A DNA stretch of 64,000 bases from positions 21,596,010 to 21,660,009 of the forward strand of contig CM119268.1 in assembly GCA_051294375.1 (NCBI GenBank). The letters run 5' to 3'. Source of the DNA: Paraspadella gotoi (lineage: Eukaryota; Chaetognatha). The translations under genes were made by a program, and so were the position numbers. A model generated the notes under the pieces. It saw nothing but the letters and a program-made list of their open reading frames with translations, searched no databases and was not told the origin of the DNA. Within the stretch, counting starts at the first letter, position 1. Each line of letters opens with the position of its first letter. This document shows, piece by piece, positions 46,855 to 57,445 of the stretch.

Positions 46855-49800
46855 TGGTGTACAATTACATATCATACACTAGAGTAGATAAATGTTATTG
46901 CATATTGAGATTTATAATCTTTAATTAATATTAAGAAAAAGTTTGATTTGTTTTCAACAACGATTTGTTTTTATTTCAAAAACGTACATTTTTCGGCTTT
47001 TTATTCAAGCCTTCATCAGCGCCAAAAGTGGTTTTGAAAATTTAACAGATTTTTGTGTAGGCGTATCAGGCTAGAAAGACATTGTTGAAAACAAATCAAA
47101 CTTTTTCTTAATCAAAACAAAAGAAAGAAAGGATTATATACCACATATATTCATATATATACACAATATATAATAAATTTGTAAAAATATCTATATAAAA
47201 TGAGAGTCTTGATTGAAAGCTTGCAGGGACCTGCTATGTCATTATCTTGTAAGAGTGATGGAGGCCTTAAACCACCAAAGCCTGTCCAAAGTCAGGGGCA
47301 AGATTGCTTATTTATTAAATGAACGGATAATTTTTATATTGGTTGTACCAATTTCATAAAATAAATTTTAAATTTGTATTAACCATTCAGATTTCATAAA
47401 AAATTTCAGATTTTATAAGAAAAACTAATGTTAAATGAAAATATTACTTTGATCAACCTAAACATAATATTATAGCATATTTACTAAGTTTATGGTATTT
47501 TTAGGCAACCCGGAATATATTTTAAAAAATTAAAATCATAATTGCACTAAAATGAAAAATAAATATAAATAAAGATAAACAACCATATTATGCACTTGTT
47601 ACTTTAAATTTTTAGAAGCCCCAGCAACGAGTATATCAATAATGAGGCACTACAGATACTAATCGATCTGCAGGTTTGTTGTTTTTTTTATTTTGTTTGG
47701 TTGATTTTTAGTTGCCGCCTGAGTACTCGCGGCGCAACTCTGTACGACACTTGGATGTCCATCGGTCAGTCGTTTTGAATATTCATAACTTGGGTAAAAA
47801 AGCATCAATTAGGTTCATATTTGGCAGCAAGGCAAGTACCATGTGCATATGTATCATACTTAACAGCTTCAAGATCACCCAAAAAAGTAAAGTCATGATC
47901 GAAAATTTAATGCTAAATAATTCATGAAATATTTAGTTATTTTAGTTATTGCTTTTGTTGCATAAAAAAGGCTTCCCTTTGAGGCGATAAAAGGGGCCAC
48001 CCCCTGGGGCAGTTTACCCCGAGTGGAAAATATTTTTAATCATTTAGGGGAGCCCCTAATACAACATACCTAAGGGTGACCACCGAGGCAATGCCCGACT
48101 ACATACACTGCGTCCTAATGGTACTGTCGGTTAACTTTTACATATTGTGCGGAACTGTGTTAGTAAATCTTATTTCTGAGATAACAAAGTCAAAGATAAG
48201 TTCTTACCATTTATGATACTTTATTTTGAATTCAATTTTTCTTTGCAGAACATTATATTTAAATGAGTGATCATTTCTCACTTTTTTAATTTTTAGATAA
48301 TTTCTTTTATTTTAAAATAGATTTTATTAAACAAATTACATAAAAAATATTTTAAATAGATATAAATTATTTAAATTTTAATGTGTATAAAATAAGTGAA
48401 TTAATAAAAAGAAAAAAATAAATATTAAAAAAAAAAATATGCTAATTAATTTGATATTTAAATTTCATTATTTGAAGTTATGAGCGATTGAATCATTAAG
48501 CCAGAACAATTGGTAGCTATTTATTCAATAAAATATTATTAAATTAATTAAAAAAGTAATATGAACAAGGTAAGTAGATAATTTTCCTATCCTATAAAAT
48601 GGTCTGTACTTGTATGCATATTCATTATAATGAATTAAAGTTTTTCGATCTGGTATAGGAGCAGTAAGCTTTTCTTAACAAACAGTACCATTGGGACACA
48701 CTGTATACAATTATTAAAAGAGCATAGGACAAAGAATTGTTAAATTTGAATGTCTTGATTAAAGGCTAAAAAGGGGCTTGCTTATAATTAAATATTATAT
48801 TATAAGAGCTTTTTATGAAGAGTAATGGACTAAATGGAGGCCTTAATCTACCTGAACTAAATGGAGGCCTTAATCTACCTGAACTAAATGGAGGCCTTAA
48901 TCTACCTGAACTAAATGGAGGCCTTAAATCTACCTGAACTAAATGGAGGCCTTAATCTACCTGAACTAAAAGGAGGCCTTAATCTACCTGAACTAAATGG
49001 AGGCCTTAATCTCCCTGAACTAAAATGGAGGCCTTAATCTAACCTGAACTAAATGGAGGCCTAAAAGCTACCTGAACTAAATGGAGGCCTTAATCTACCT
49101 GAACTGAAATGGAGGCCTTAATCTACCTGAACTAAATGGAGGCCTTAATCTACCTGAACTAAATGGAGGCCTTAATCTACCTGAACTGAAATGGAGGCCT
49201 TAATCTACCTGAAGTGAAATGGAGGCCTTAATCTACCTGAACTAAATGGAGGCCTTAATCTACCTGAACTAAATGGAGGCCTTAATCTACCTGAACAAAT
49301 GGAGGCCTTAATCTACCTGGAACTTGCTCCAAATCATGAGGGAGGATAGTTTGAAACACTTTTATATTAGTTTTAGTAATTTTAAAAAGTTCTTTTGTCA
49401 TCTACATATCTTGGATCTACCGAATAAACTTGTACCTAAACTGTTTTAATGATGGTAGGTTATTCAATATTCTTATAGTGTATTAACCAATGTTTTATTA
49501 ATTTTTTTTTAATTGTTAATCTTATAATATTATTTTCTATATCACTCTTTTAACAATAATAATTTTTTAATATTGTTTATTTGATGTCATTTAACAAACT
49601 ACCTTTTCTTTAAGAAAAAAAATTCAAATCCAAATCATAAAGAGATGGATTTGCTCAAGTTTTTGAGCATCCAATTGATAAAAGAATCACATGAACAAAT
49701 TGCAGTAATGTTAAAAGGTGAGTTCTGTTGAATACCTTGTTGTCTTCTAAACAATTTTTGAATAATAGATTATTTATCATAACTAAAAGGTTGCGGTCGT

Positions 49801-52800
49801 TCTTTAATGGTTTTGCAAAGATGCTGAAAAGGTTAATACATATTGATGCATCCAGGTCAAAAAAGAAGTTATTCCGATGCATGCATAGGATGTATGGATC
49901 AAAGATATGTCCATTAGAACCAAACATAAAAATTGAATTGGACAAAAAATTTCATGAAGGTTTGTCTATCATAATTCTAAGAAGCTAAAAATCTGGCTTT
50001 TGAAAGCAGGATTGACAATTACATGGTGTTGCTGTTTTTTAGCTGTTTTAACTTATGAGATCGTGTTTTAGATGATTGTGCAGTAAAGCGTAGTAAAATT
50101 TTTAAATTTAATTTAAATTAAAATTCGAAAAGTGAGAAAAGAACAATCTTATACTAATGAATGTTTATGTATAAAAAATTTTGTAATAAAAATTATACAA
50201 TTTATGCAGTACATATTTATACATAGTACTTGTAAAGAGAGGTCGTACGCGTGCAATACCTGGCGTCGACGTGAAAACACTGATCTTTTGTTAGAAACGT
50301 TGCTAAGTGTTAGAGAAGATCAGTACTGTTTTGGAACGCCAGGGATCGCCCACTGCTAACAGAAGAACACTGAATTTTCTACTCCCCGGATGACGTTAAC
50401 TAAGTTTTTAATATTTAATCCCTGGATTATGACATATAAGTTTTTAATATTTAGTACTGTCTTAGTTAGCCTCAGCTGGAATTATATCTATCTCCAAAAC
50501 GCCAAGTTGATAACGTAATTGTTGATGTAATCGTCAATTGATGAGGATGTGGTGGTTGATGTGGTTGTTAAGAACCTTTAAACAATTAATTATCATTTCA
50601 AATAATTAATTCCTCACAATCATTTCTTATTTCATACTTAGTAAGGGTCTTCAGGGGAGTGTAGAAAATATCTTAATATCTTCCGTTAATGGGCGATCCC
50701 TGGCGTTCATTTTGACAGTACTGAGCTTTTCTAAATGGTTGGCAACGAACTAACAATTATCAGTATTTACATAACGACGCCAAGTATTGCACGCGTACGA
50801 CCTCTCTTTACAGTACTAATCCAATAAATGTTACAATATCAAATTAGTTTTTTGTAAGAATTTATTACAGATTTGGATCCGTCAAGAAAAGTTGATATAA
50901 ACAAATATAACTCTTTTTTAAAAATTCTTTTATTAAGTTGGTCAAAAATCAAAAAAACCTATATTTTAAACTGAAAATTAGAACTTTATATGTTAAATAT
51001 GGTTTTTTTAATTTTTAACCCACTTTATGAAATAATTTTTAAAAATGATTTATATTTTTTTTTAGAAACTTTTGACGAGGAATTCAAATCTGTAATAAAA
51101 ATTAAGAAAAGCCGATTTTTAAATTTTCCAATTTTATAAGGATAGTATTATTTATTATTTATTATACTGCGAAAATTAAAAAACATAAAATTAATTGTTT
51201 TTACCAATTAATATTCACTGATGCTATGTTGTTCATAATTTACTTTTAAAATTTTTGTACGTAACTTTCACTACGCTCTATTGTGCAGTCGGTAGAGTTT
51301 ATTAGGTTTATCAGTAAGGTGGGCATATTCGTAATCCCGGACGATGGCCTCTATGTGGATGAGTAAGTGTCAGAAGCATTTCATCATTATCCTATGATGT
51401 TGTATAATGTACATTTAGACAAAGTATATGTCACAAAAACAATGTTATTCGGGATGGAAATATTGCATTGTCTATTAAATAGATTTTTTGTCCTATAACA
51501 TGCTAAAAATGATGATAAAGATTAACTATTTTTAGTAAATATATTTATTTTTAGCTATTGATAGTACAAAAAGTGGATTACTCCCGGCTTATGTGGCCCG
51601 CATAAAAAGACCTGCTATACAGTACAGATGGTGGAAAAATCAAAACTTCCCATGTGTAAGTTATTTCAACTAAGAAAACTAATTTTTATAAAAATTTATT
51701 TATGCATTAATTTAAAATAAGGTTTAGTTTACTAATGAAAAAATATTTTTTTATTTATACAAGGGTGTTGGTGATATTATTTTACCTAATAGTACTTCTT
51801 GCTTGTGTCTTCCATTTGTGAAAGGCACAGAAACTTTTGGTATCTTTGAACTTCTACGCTTTGAAGGTTAAAATAGTCTTTTATTCAAAACTTGCCATAT
51901 AAAAAACTGTATTATTTATTATTATAACAGAATATATAATTTTATATCTGAAATTAACTCAACAAAGACTTAATTAATATTGCAACATACATAAATCATA
52001 AAATTCAACCTTTAATTTTTTAAATAAAGTATTAACATTTTTAAGAATCCTAATTAAATTTATGAGATATTATTATGTATATTTTTTAATTACAATTGTT
52101 TTGATTAAACAGATGAGATAAGAAATGATTCAATCATAAAGAATATTCTTTGAGAATGATTTTTTATATCCAATGATCTTATTAAAATAGAACTAAAATT
52201 ACCATTCACTTTGGCCGAAGATATTGATTTGAAATGTCCTCCCTCTCTCTCTCTCTTTCTCTCTCTCTCTTTGTACACTTGACCAGTTATTATTATCTTT
52301 CCCTCGATTATGCTTATATAAAAAATTTTAAAAATATTTGTTAATTTTTAAAATTAATCAATCAAATAAAATTATTCTTCATCAATGATTAACCATTAAT
52401 TTTTAATCAGTTAAAGGCCTACTTTTGATTGTTTTGAATAACTTACTTACCTTTTACTTTTCAGATTACCCTGAATTCAGAGAAATAGAAAAATGCTTGG
52501 CTGAGGAACTTCTTGGTCTGACTCAAACGGCAATCGGCCTAAGCATTGAAAACAGCCAAATCAAAAAAACGATTGCTTCCTATATGACGAATGACCTTTT
52601 TCAGCTTCAATACAATTTTTTAGGGCATAAATATTCCATTGACGATATCATTAAACGAATACCTCAAATGATACAAGGAATATTACAAGTAGAAAAATGT
52701 TATGTCATTATTTTTAGGTATTCTTACGCAACTACCTTGATTGTTTTACTTTTTAAGCGTCAGAACATTTTGTAAATTCGGTAAATTTGGTTAAAGTTAA

Positions 52801-55800
52801 AAGAAGTATACTACATATTGGCATAAAATCACTAATAAATTGAACTATACAATGTACCAGTTGGGTCAGTTCAGTTGAGAGCAATTGCAGTAGTTTGTAA
52901 AAACTTTGTATAGCATTTTGGAGCCATTCAGCTGGAGTGGTAACTGCAAAGCTTAGAAATACATCGACCTAAATTTAAAATTTCAATTATTTTAATCAAG
53001 TCATATTAATTTAAAATTTTTTCATATTGCTTTAAATTATTTATTAAAAATATTTTTAACTTGCATCCAATATATTAATAATGTCATGAGTCCCATCATG
53101 TATTAGGAGTAAATATTATATTATATGAAATATTTATTTTAAGAGTTATAATTTAATCATTAATCTAAATTTTTATCAGGGGCGACAACATGTTAATTCA
53201 CTATACAAAAAAAAATCAAGACACAAACATGCTGAGCTGCCCAATAGTTCGATTTGGACTTTTTTGGACTACGGCCCTTGCAGGAAAATTACTCAACTTG
53301 CATCTCACACTGGAGGAAATTCTTACTCACGGGAATGCTTTTATTTGGAATCATGTAATTAAGGATGACTTGAGTAAAAAATCATACAGGAAGGACCGAT
53401 TTAATTTCTTGATACAGCCTGTGATTGTGGAAGAAAAAATAAATGACAAGTAAAATTTTTATAGTTTAAATATGCACTGAACATTAGGGTGGGCTAAGAT
53501 TGAACTCCTTTTTTTAATATTACATTCTCTCAAATATGTTTTTATTCTACTACTAAGTCGATGTCCATTGTAACTTTTTAAATTAGTACATGGGGTTGTT
53601 ACATTGAAGCTTTTTAATATTTATTAATATACAAGAAATGAATAAAAAAAAATTTTAAAAATTTTATATTTAAGAACAAATTCTGATAAACTTTGAGAGT
53701 CATCACATATAGATTTAGTTAAAAAAGGTATGCAAGTTGAAAAAAATATGCAAGTTGAAAAAGTATGCAAGTTTAAAAAATGATACAAGTTGAAAAAATT
53801 ATGAATGCTAAAAAAAGATGCAAGCTAAAAAAATGATGCAAGCTGAAAAAAGTTGAAAAAATGAAAAAGTTAAAAAATGATGCAAATTTAAAAAAATATT
53901 ATTATTAATGCAGTAAACAGTTCAGTTTAAGCCTTTGAAAGCGATTTACATGTATTGGCGCAGCCACTGGTTTCGTTTATGTTTACTTTTCATTTGTTTC
54001 ATTTTTAAACAGTGAACATGTTTCGACTTTTGATTCAAAAAATTGATTTAGTAGTAGAACAAAATGCAGAAAATTTTAATATAAAAAGTATACAGTTTTG
54101 GCCTGCCTTACTTGGCATCCTTTCCACACGCCAATCTTCTGCAACATCAACACGCTTGACCAACAAAATGAGATGATTCCCCATTCCTCTTGTTAAAATT
54201 AGCTTCCCGATCACTCTTACCTCCCTCAAACATCTTAACACTCTTCTGGTCTAATTTCCTTCTTCTGTCTATTTTCCCTCATCGCTTTAAATAGGAAGGC
54301 CAGCAATGGTAATACTACTAAAACATTCATCCATTTATTCTCATATATAGTCACATAATCATTTGAGGAATAAACAGATAATAGTTATTTTCATGTTCAT
54401 TCTTAGAATTTGCAAATACGTAATATGCAAATGAGTTTTGATCTTGAAACATGTCTAAATTGGGCACTACAGTTTGCTTACAAGCAAGTTTTTTAACTTA
54501 AAAATTGTTTTCCAGTCTATTCAGTGAATCTCGATACTCGATGATACACTCAAATTTTATGCCCATATATGTTCACCAAGTCCACTCAGAATGCCGTAAG
54601 ATAATCTGAATACAGGTGTCCCAATGATACTGTCGGTTAATGATAGCTTATTGCTCCTAGACTAGATAAAAAAAATTGAATTTTTTATCATGTATAAGAT
54701 ACTTAAATTTTAAAAATTTTACCACAATAACTCTTGTAGTTATTACCTAAAGTAATTGGTAAACATTTTTTTACAAAATGTTTAAATGATACATATCTTT
54801 TAATATTTATTATATATTTGAGTAAATGATCTGTTAAATCATTTCATTTCTAAATCATTTCCATATTTGAGTAAATGATCTGTTAAATCATTTCCTTAGA
54901 TACACTTAGATAACTACAAAGCTTTTATAATGAACTAAATGAAGTATTATTTTTTTATAAAATTATATAGTATGGTGGACTAAGATCCACCAACCGTTCA
55001 TCAGCGGCCATTAGAGCCTGAGGCAAGTCATTCGCCTCCCAACCCAAAGGTCCTGGGTTCTAGCCCAGTGGTCGCTTAGCAGTTAAGAGGGACGGGGCGC
55101 TTAACCCGCCTGTAACACGGTGTTACAGCCTGATCAGAAGCTCAGGGACTGCTTATAACTATTATTACTGTCTCTTCAATACTTACCTTTTATACATTGA
55201 TTTTATAACAATTTTATGAATAAATAGATTGATAATTTGGTTCATTTCAATAGCAAATAATAGATATTAATTTTAAAAATAATTCGCAGATTATTAAAAG
55301 AAATTTTTAATAGTTATATTTTTCTTTTTATTAATACACTGATTTCATACAAAATAAAAATTTAATAGAGTTTTATGAATTTAAAACTTTTTATATCATT
55401 TTCTTAACAAAATAAATTTTAATATATAAAAATTATTCTGAAAGTTAAAAAAGTAAAAACCTAACTCTCTTTTTAAGTTAATATTTTGCAAACAAAAATT
55501 TAAAAAAATTAAATTCAAATTATATTATCATAAATGGTAACATTATCCTTGACATCAAAAAAATTAACAGACAGTACTATTGTGACACAATGTAGGGTTG
55601 AGGAAGTTTTAAGCTTAGATCTATCTTAAATTTTACAGAACTTATGGAAAAAAAAGTGCTATGCCTTGTTGCAGTAGTAAATAAAAAAAACTGGAACAAT
55701 CAATTTGACCATGATGATGAAATCCTCATGGAGAGGGTCGCAAGTACTTTAAGCAGTATCCTTCAAGTATCTAAGTACTATTGTGAAATTCAAAAAAACG

Positions 55801-56501
55801 TCCAGCTGTTAGATCTGGCAATGGAGGTCACCGAATACCAGACAACTCCAACAAATGAGGAGATTGAACACTTGTGCTGTAATTTTAGGAGGCACAAGGA
55901 TCTGGCTATGCCTGACCTTGATAGCCCTACAAAATATGAATTAGAACCCCCAAAAAGGATATTACTTGTTGTTCACCTAGTGTTTCATATTTTGAAAAAG
56001 TTTTCCTTCCCATTGGAAAAGATTGTCAACTATACGCTTTCTGTAAGGAAACGAATTTCTAAGGAAAACCCCATGCACAACACCAACCACTGGTTTATTG
56101 TCTCTCACACAGCATATGTTTGGGCCAACACATTTTGTCGAAGATTTACAGACTGGGAGTGTATTTCTTTTTTCTTGGCTGCAAATATGACATCAGTTGG
56201 CCATCGCGGTTTGACCAATTATAGTCTCCATAAGCTTTGTCGCCCTTTGTTGAAACTTTTTCCAGAGTCACCAATTCAAAATCTGGCCTTTGAGATGTGC
56301 AATGGACTGATTGTTGGACCGCATGCGCTGTTTAACAATCTGAAATCGGAAGAAAGTGTAGAATTGTTAAAAAATATCAAACAGATATTTCTTGCAGGGG
56401 ATAATGCTCAATTTTTAAGAAAAAAGCAATTCTATGCAACATTACCGGTTTGTAGTGGGCAAAATATAATTCCTTTATATTATAATCGCAACTTGCTGTA
56501 A
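46698..56501 (+). CDS. GAF-GAF-PDE-like gene, main exon cluster (copy A), probable pseudo-phosphodiesterase
   Basis: Nine + strand exons with GT/AG borders form a cyclic-nucleotide phosphodiesterase-like protein: 46698-46854, 47616-47673, 49615-49717, 49790-49959, 51555-51655, 51764-51866, 52465-52717, 53180-53449 and 55639-56501. The middle exons read as two GAF domains and the last as a PDEase_I catalytic region. Most junctions agree in codon phase. The exceptions are 49717 to 49790 and 53449 to 55639, each off by one base. In this superfamily GAF domains bind cGMP or cAMP and the catalytic domain hydrolyses them in the cytosol. Here the His/Asp metal ligands are gone and the catalytic domain stops early, so hydrolysis is unlikely; a regulatory pseudoenzyme or a decaying pseudogene are the two readings. 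Closest resemblance is to the PDE5/6/11 group, judged by eye. Exons at 7.5 and 16.4 kb may be its 5' end. Confidence 0.75.
46930..47112. repeat. 183 bp hairpin repeat carrying a hammerhead motif
   Basis: Arms of about 31 bases (ttaagaaaaagtttgattt... on the left and its inverse ending tttttcttaat on the right) flank a central region with a minus-strand hammerhead-like core. It looks like a small non-autonomous element or an inverted terminal duplication of a hammerhead-bearing end. Confidence 0.6.
46984..47019 (-). ncRNA. Hammerhead ribozyme-like inside a short hairpin repeat
   Basis: On the minus strand: CTGATGA, stem II GGCTT/AAGCC, then GAAAAATGTAC in place of GAAACATGTC; the cleavage triplet would be GUA. 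It lies midway between inverted arms at 46930-46960 and 47082-47112. It sits in the intron after the 46698 exon. Confidence 0.5.
47616..47673 (+). CDS. Copy A exon, 58 bases
   Basis: A tttaaatttttag acceptor and a CAG|GTTTGT donor bound 58 bases. The first base completes the AG left by the previous exon (Arg), and the rest reads SPSNEYINNEALQILIDLQ, ending in phase 0. It continues the helical linker ahead of the first GAF domain. The phase matches on both sides, which is the main reason to accept so short an exon. Confidence 0.6.
48830..49319 (+). repeat. 27 bp minisatellite, ~18 copies
   Basis: The unit CTAAATGGAGGCCTTAATCT plus acctgaa repeats head-to-tail with few changes (single-base insertions, a CTAAAA variant). 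The recurring AGGCCT is a StuI-like palindrome in every unit. It lies in the intron between the 47616 and 49615 exons. Confidence 0.9.
49615..49717 (+). CDS. Copy A exon: start of GAF-A
   Basis: The acceptor is cttttctttaag and the donor AAAAG|GTGAGT. In phase 0 from the previous exon it reads KKNSNPNHKEMDLLKFLSIQ onward to IAVMLK plus one base. The LLKFLSIQLIKESHEQ helix is typical of the first helix of a GAF domain. It lies about 300 bases after the 27-base minisatellite, so the same intron carries that array. Confidence 0.65.
49790..49959 (+). CDS. Copy A exon: GAF-A core
   Basis: The open stretch reads LRSFFNGFAKMLKRLIHIDA onward to NIKIELDKKFHE and ends GAAG|GTTTGT. Its final phase joins correctly to 51555. 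The pattern of a helix, a short strand, a basic loop, then IELDK before the next helix matches the middle of a PDE GAF-A domain. The acceptor used (taaaag|GTTGCGG) is one base out of phase with the preceding exon; a missed micro-exon, another acceptor upstream, or an assembly indel could explain this. Confidence 0.55.
50089..51282 (-). mobile_element. F-family foldback element interrupted by a 582 bp insertion
   Basis: Read in reverse it follows 17105-17713 through both hairpin arms and both outer ends, except that 50231-50812 is extra. It sits in the intron between the 49790 and 51555 exons. Confidence 0.65.
50231..50812. mobile_element. 582 bp long-inverted-repeat element with 5 bp target duplication
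   Basis: It starts TGTAAAGAGAGGTCGTACGC and ends with the inverse, gcgtacgacctctctttaca. The inverted arms extend about 135 bases each, with mismatches, down to gaacgccagggatcgcc / gggcgatccctggcgttc. GTACT flanks both ends (50226-50230 and 50813-50817). The uninterrupted F copy has the corresponding site near 17573. There is no coding capacity, so a transposase in trans would be needed. Confidence 0.75.
51555..51655 (+). CDS. Copy A exon: GAF-A, central part
   Basis: The acceptor is tttatttttag and the donor TGT|GTAAGT. It reads AIDSTKSGLLPAYVARIKRP onward to NFPC and ends in phase 0. The GLLPAYVARIKRPAIQ stretch occupies the place of the conserved G-x-x-G-x-V-A-x-T segment in GAF domains. 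Phase is consistent on both sides. Confidence 0.7.
51764..51866 (+). CDS. Copy A exon: end of GAF-A
   Basis: The acceptor is tttatacaag and the donor GAAG|GTTAAA. It reads GVGDIILPNSTSCLCLPFVK onward to IFELLRFE plus one base. The run S-x-L-C-L-P-F-V-K...G-I-F-E-L matches the terminal strands of a GAF domain, where PDE5-like proteins have a similar S-I-L-C-M-P-I-K ... V-V-G-V-A pattern. The join to 52465 is in phase. Confidence 0.75.
52465..52717 (+). CDS. Copy A exon: GAF linker helix and start of GAF-B
   Basis: The acceptor is ttacttttcag and the donor TTTAG|GTATTC. The exon reads DYPEFREIEKCLAEELLGLT onward to CYVIIF. It contains the long connecting helix between GAF-A and GAF-B and then the IIKRIPQMIQGILQVEKCYV segment, which corresponds to the first helix and strand of GAF-B (a pattern like I-x-x-x-I-x-x-x-x-Q-V-x-K-C in PDE5/11). 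Confidence 0.8.
53180..53449 (+). CDS. Copy A exon: GAF-B core
   Basis: The acceptor is ttttatcag and the donor GACAA|GTAAAA. It joins in phase to the previous exon (AG|G, Arg) and reads GDNMLIHYTKKNQDTNMLSC onward to EEKIND. It covers the middle of GAF-B up to the FLIQPVIVEEK strand. The last codon is left with two bases, whereas the next exon as written needs a one-base carry, so there is a phase break at this junction. Confidence 0.7.
53727..53901 (+). repeat. Imperfect ~16 bp repeat (atgcaagttgaaaaaa)
   Basis: About eleven units of atgcaagttgaaaaa and close variants run in the intron before the last PDE-like exon. A hammerhead remnant follows at 54014. Confidence 0.7.
54014..54040 (-). 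ncRNA. Hammerhead 3'-half remnant
   Basis: On the minus strand the sequence TTGAATCAAAAGTCGAAACATGTTC keeps the 3' half of stem II and the GAAACATGT element, but the CTGATGA half is lost. It is a truncated relative of the other hammerhead copies. Confidence 0.4.
54985..55150 (+). repeat. tRNA-related SINE-like unit
   Basis: The stretch ccattagagcctgaggcaag is followed by cattcgcctcccaaccc and a clear T-arm, TCCTGGGTTCTAGCCCAGTG (box B GGTTCTAGCCC). A GC-rich body (ggacggggcgcttaacccgcc) follows. The unit is intronic in the PDE-like gene. Confidence 0.55.
55639..56501 (+). CDS. Copy A last exon: end of GAF-B plus degenerate PDEase_I domain
   Basis: After a ttaaattttacag acceptor the open frame contains an ATG at 55644 and runs 285 residues to a TAA. 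Residues 5-20 (VLCLVAVVNKKN) are the last GAF-B strand. About 55-270 follow the PDEase_I pattern up to two thirds of that domain. The HNxxH motif is present (His145, Asn146, His149). The A-x-x-H-D-x-D-H-R-G motif reads AANMTSVGHRG, so His and both Asp are replaced by Thr183, Ser184 and Gly186. The E-H-H-H motif is replaced by QNLA at 212-215. The chain ends where about 120 catalytic residues should follow; a CCG|GTTTGT donor at 56447 could instead lead to an unseen exon. The previous exon joins only if the run of eight A at 55648-55655 is really seven. Confidence 0.8.
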
Positions 56502-56544
56502 TTAAAATTAACAATAATAACAATGATAGAATTAACAATGAAAA

Positions 56545-56870
56545 ATCGGCCTTTTCAATCATCGATGCTCCCTTGCCGTATGACGGAGCAGCGAATCTCT
56601 CTCGCTCTCTCTGGCTGGATGACTTAGAGTCAGGATCGACAATTATGACGACAATAATTTGAACGATGGATTAATTGTTTAGGGTTTCGGTTAGGGATAA
56701 GGTTAGTTTAGAGGATAGATATTAGGGATTAGGGTTGGGATTAGGGTTAGGTATTAGGGTTAGGGAATAGGGTTGGGATTAGGGTCATTTTTCCCCATGC
56801 TACTTTTGCAACAAAAAAATTCTGGCTTGCTGGATGAGAGAAAGAATTAAGCCTCCGTCAGGATCGGGAT
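56545..56870 (-). repeat. Q-family repeat, inverted copy, with TTAGGG-like tract
   Basis: It runs from ccttttcaatcatcgatgctc through the ggatgacttagagtcagg block and imperfect TTAGGG units (about 56680-56790) to gaaagaattaagcctcc. It begins about 45 bases after the PDE-like stop codon. Confidence 0.6.
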
Positions 56871-57018
56871 TGACAGAAACGACGACTATAATTTAAACAA
56901 TGGAGGAAGCAGTTGCGAGAGATGCATAAAACGACGATGAAAGTACCAAAAGATACGATTTTTGTGCATGTGTGTGAGTCCGCTGCTTCAGGAGCCGCAG
57001 CAAGGGGGCTTCTTTGAA

Positions 57019-57445
57019 ACAAGTTTGAGTAAACAATGTCGGATCTGCTCATAATCATTATCATTAATTAATAATTAAATTATTCAAGTTAATTAATTAA
57101 TTAGGCAATTAATTAATTAATTTGATCCCAAATGTTTGTTTTTAGGTCTTTTCCTCACTAACCATGACAAAAGCAATGACGACGATGAGAATAATGCCGA
57201 TAACGATTAACTTGATTGATTGACTGATTAATTAATTATTGATTAATTAATTGACTAATTAATACATCCTGCAATATAAAAGGAAAAAGAAGCATAATAA
57301 ATGCTAAGGTGGGATGGACAGACAATTTTTTTTTTTTTTTTTGCTTACTCTATCATAATTCGATATTTTGACATGATATAAGTGTGTGCCCGACAATATT
57401 AAGGGGGCGAATCGACGAACCGACAAAGTGAATTATAGAGTCTAA
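57019..57445 (-). mobile_element. P-family element, internally deleted
   Basis: The plus strand starts acaagtttgagtaaacaatgtcggatctgc and passes through the ttaattaatt tract to gaccgacaaagtgaattatagagtct. The two caattactc modules are missing. Confidence 0.6.
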
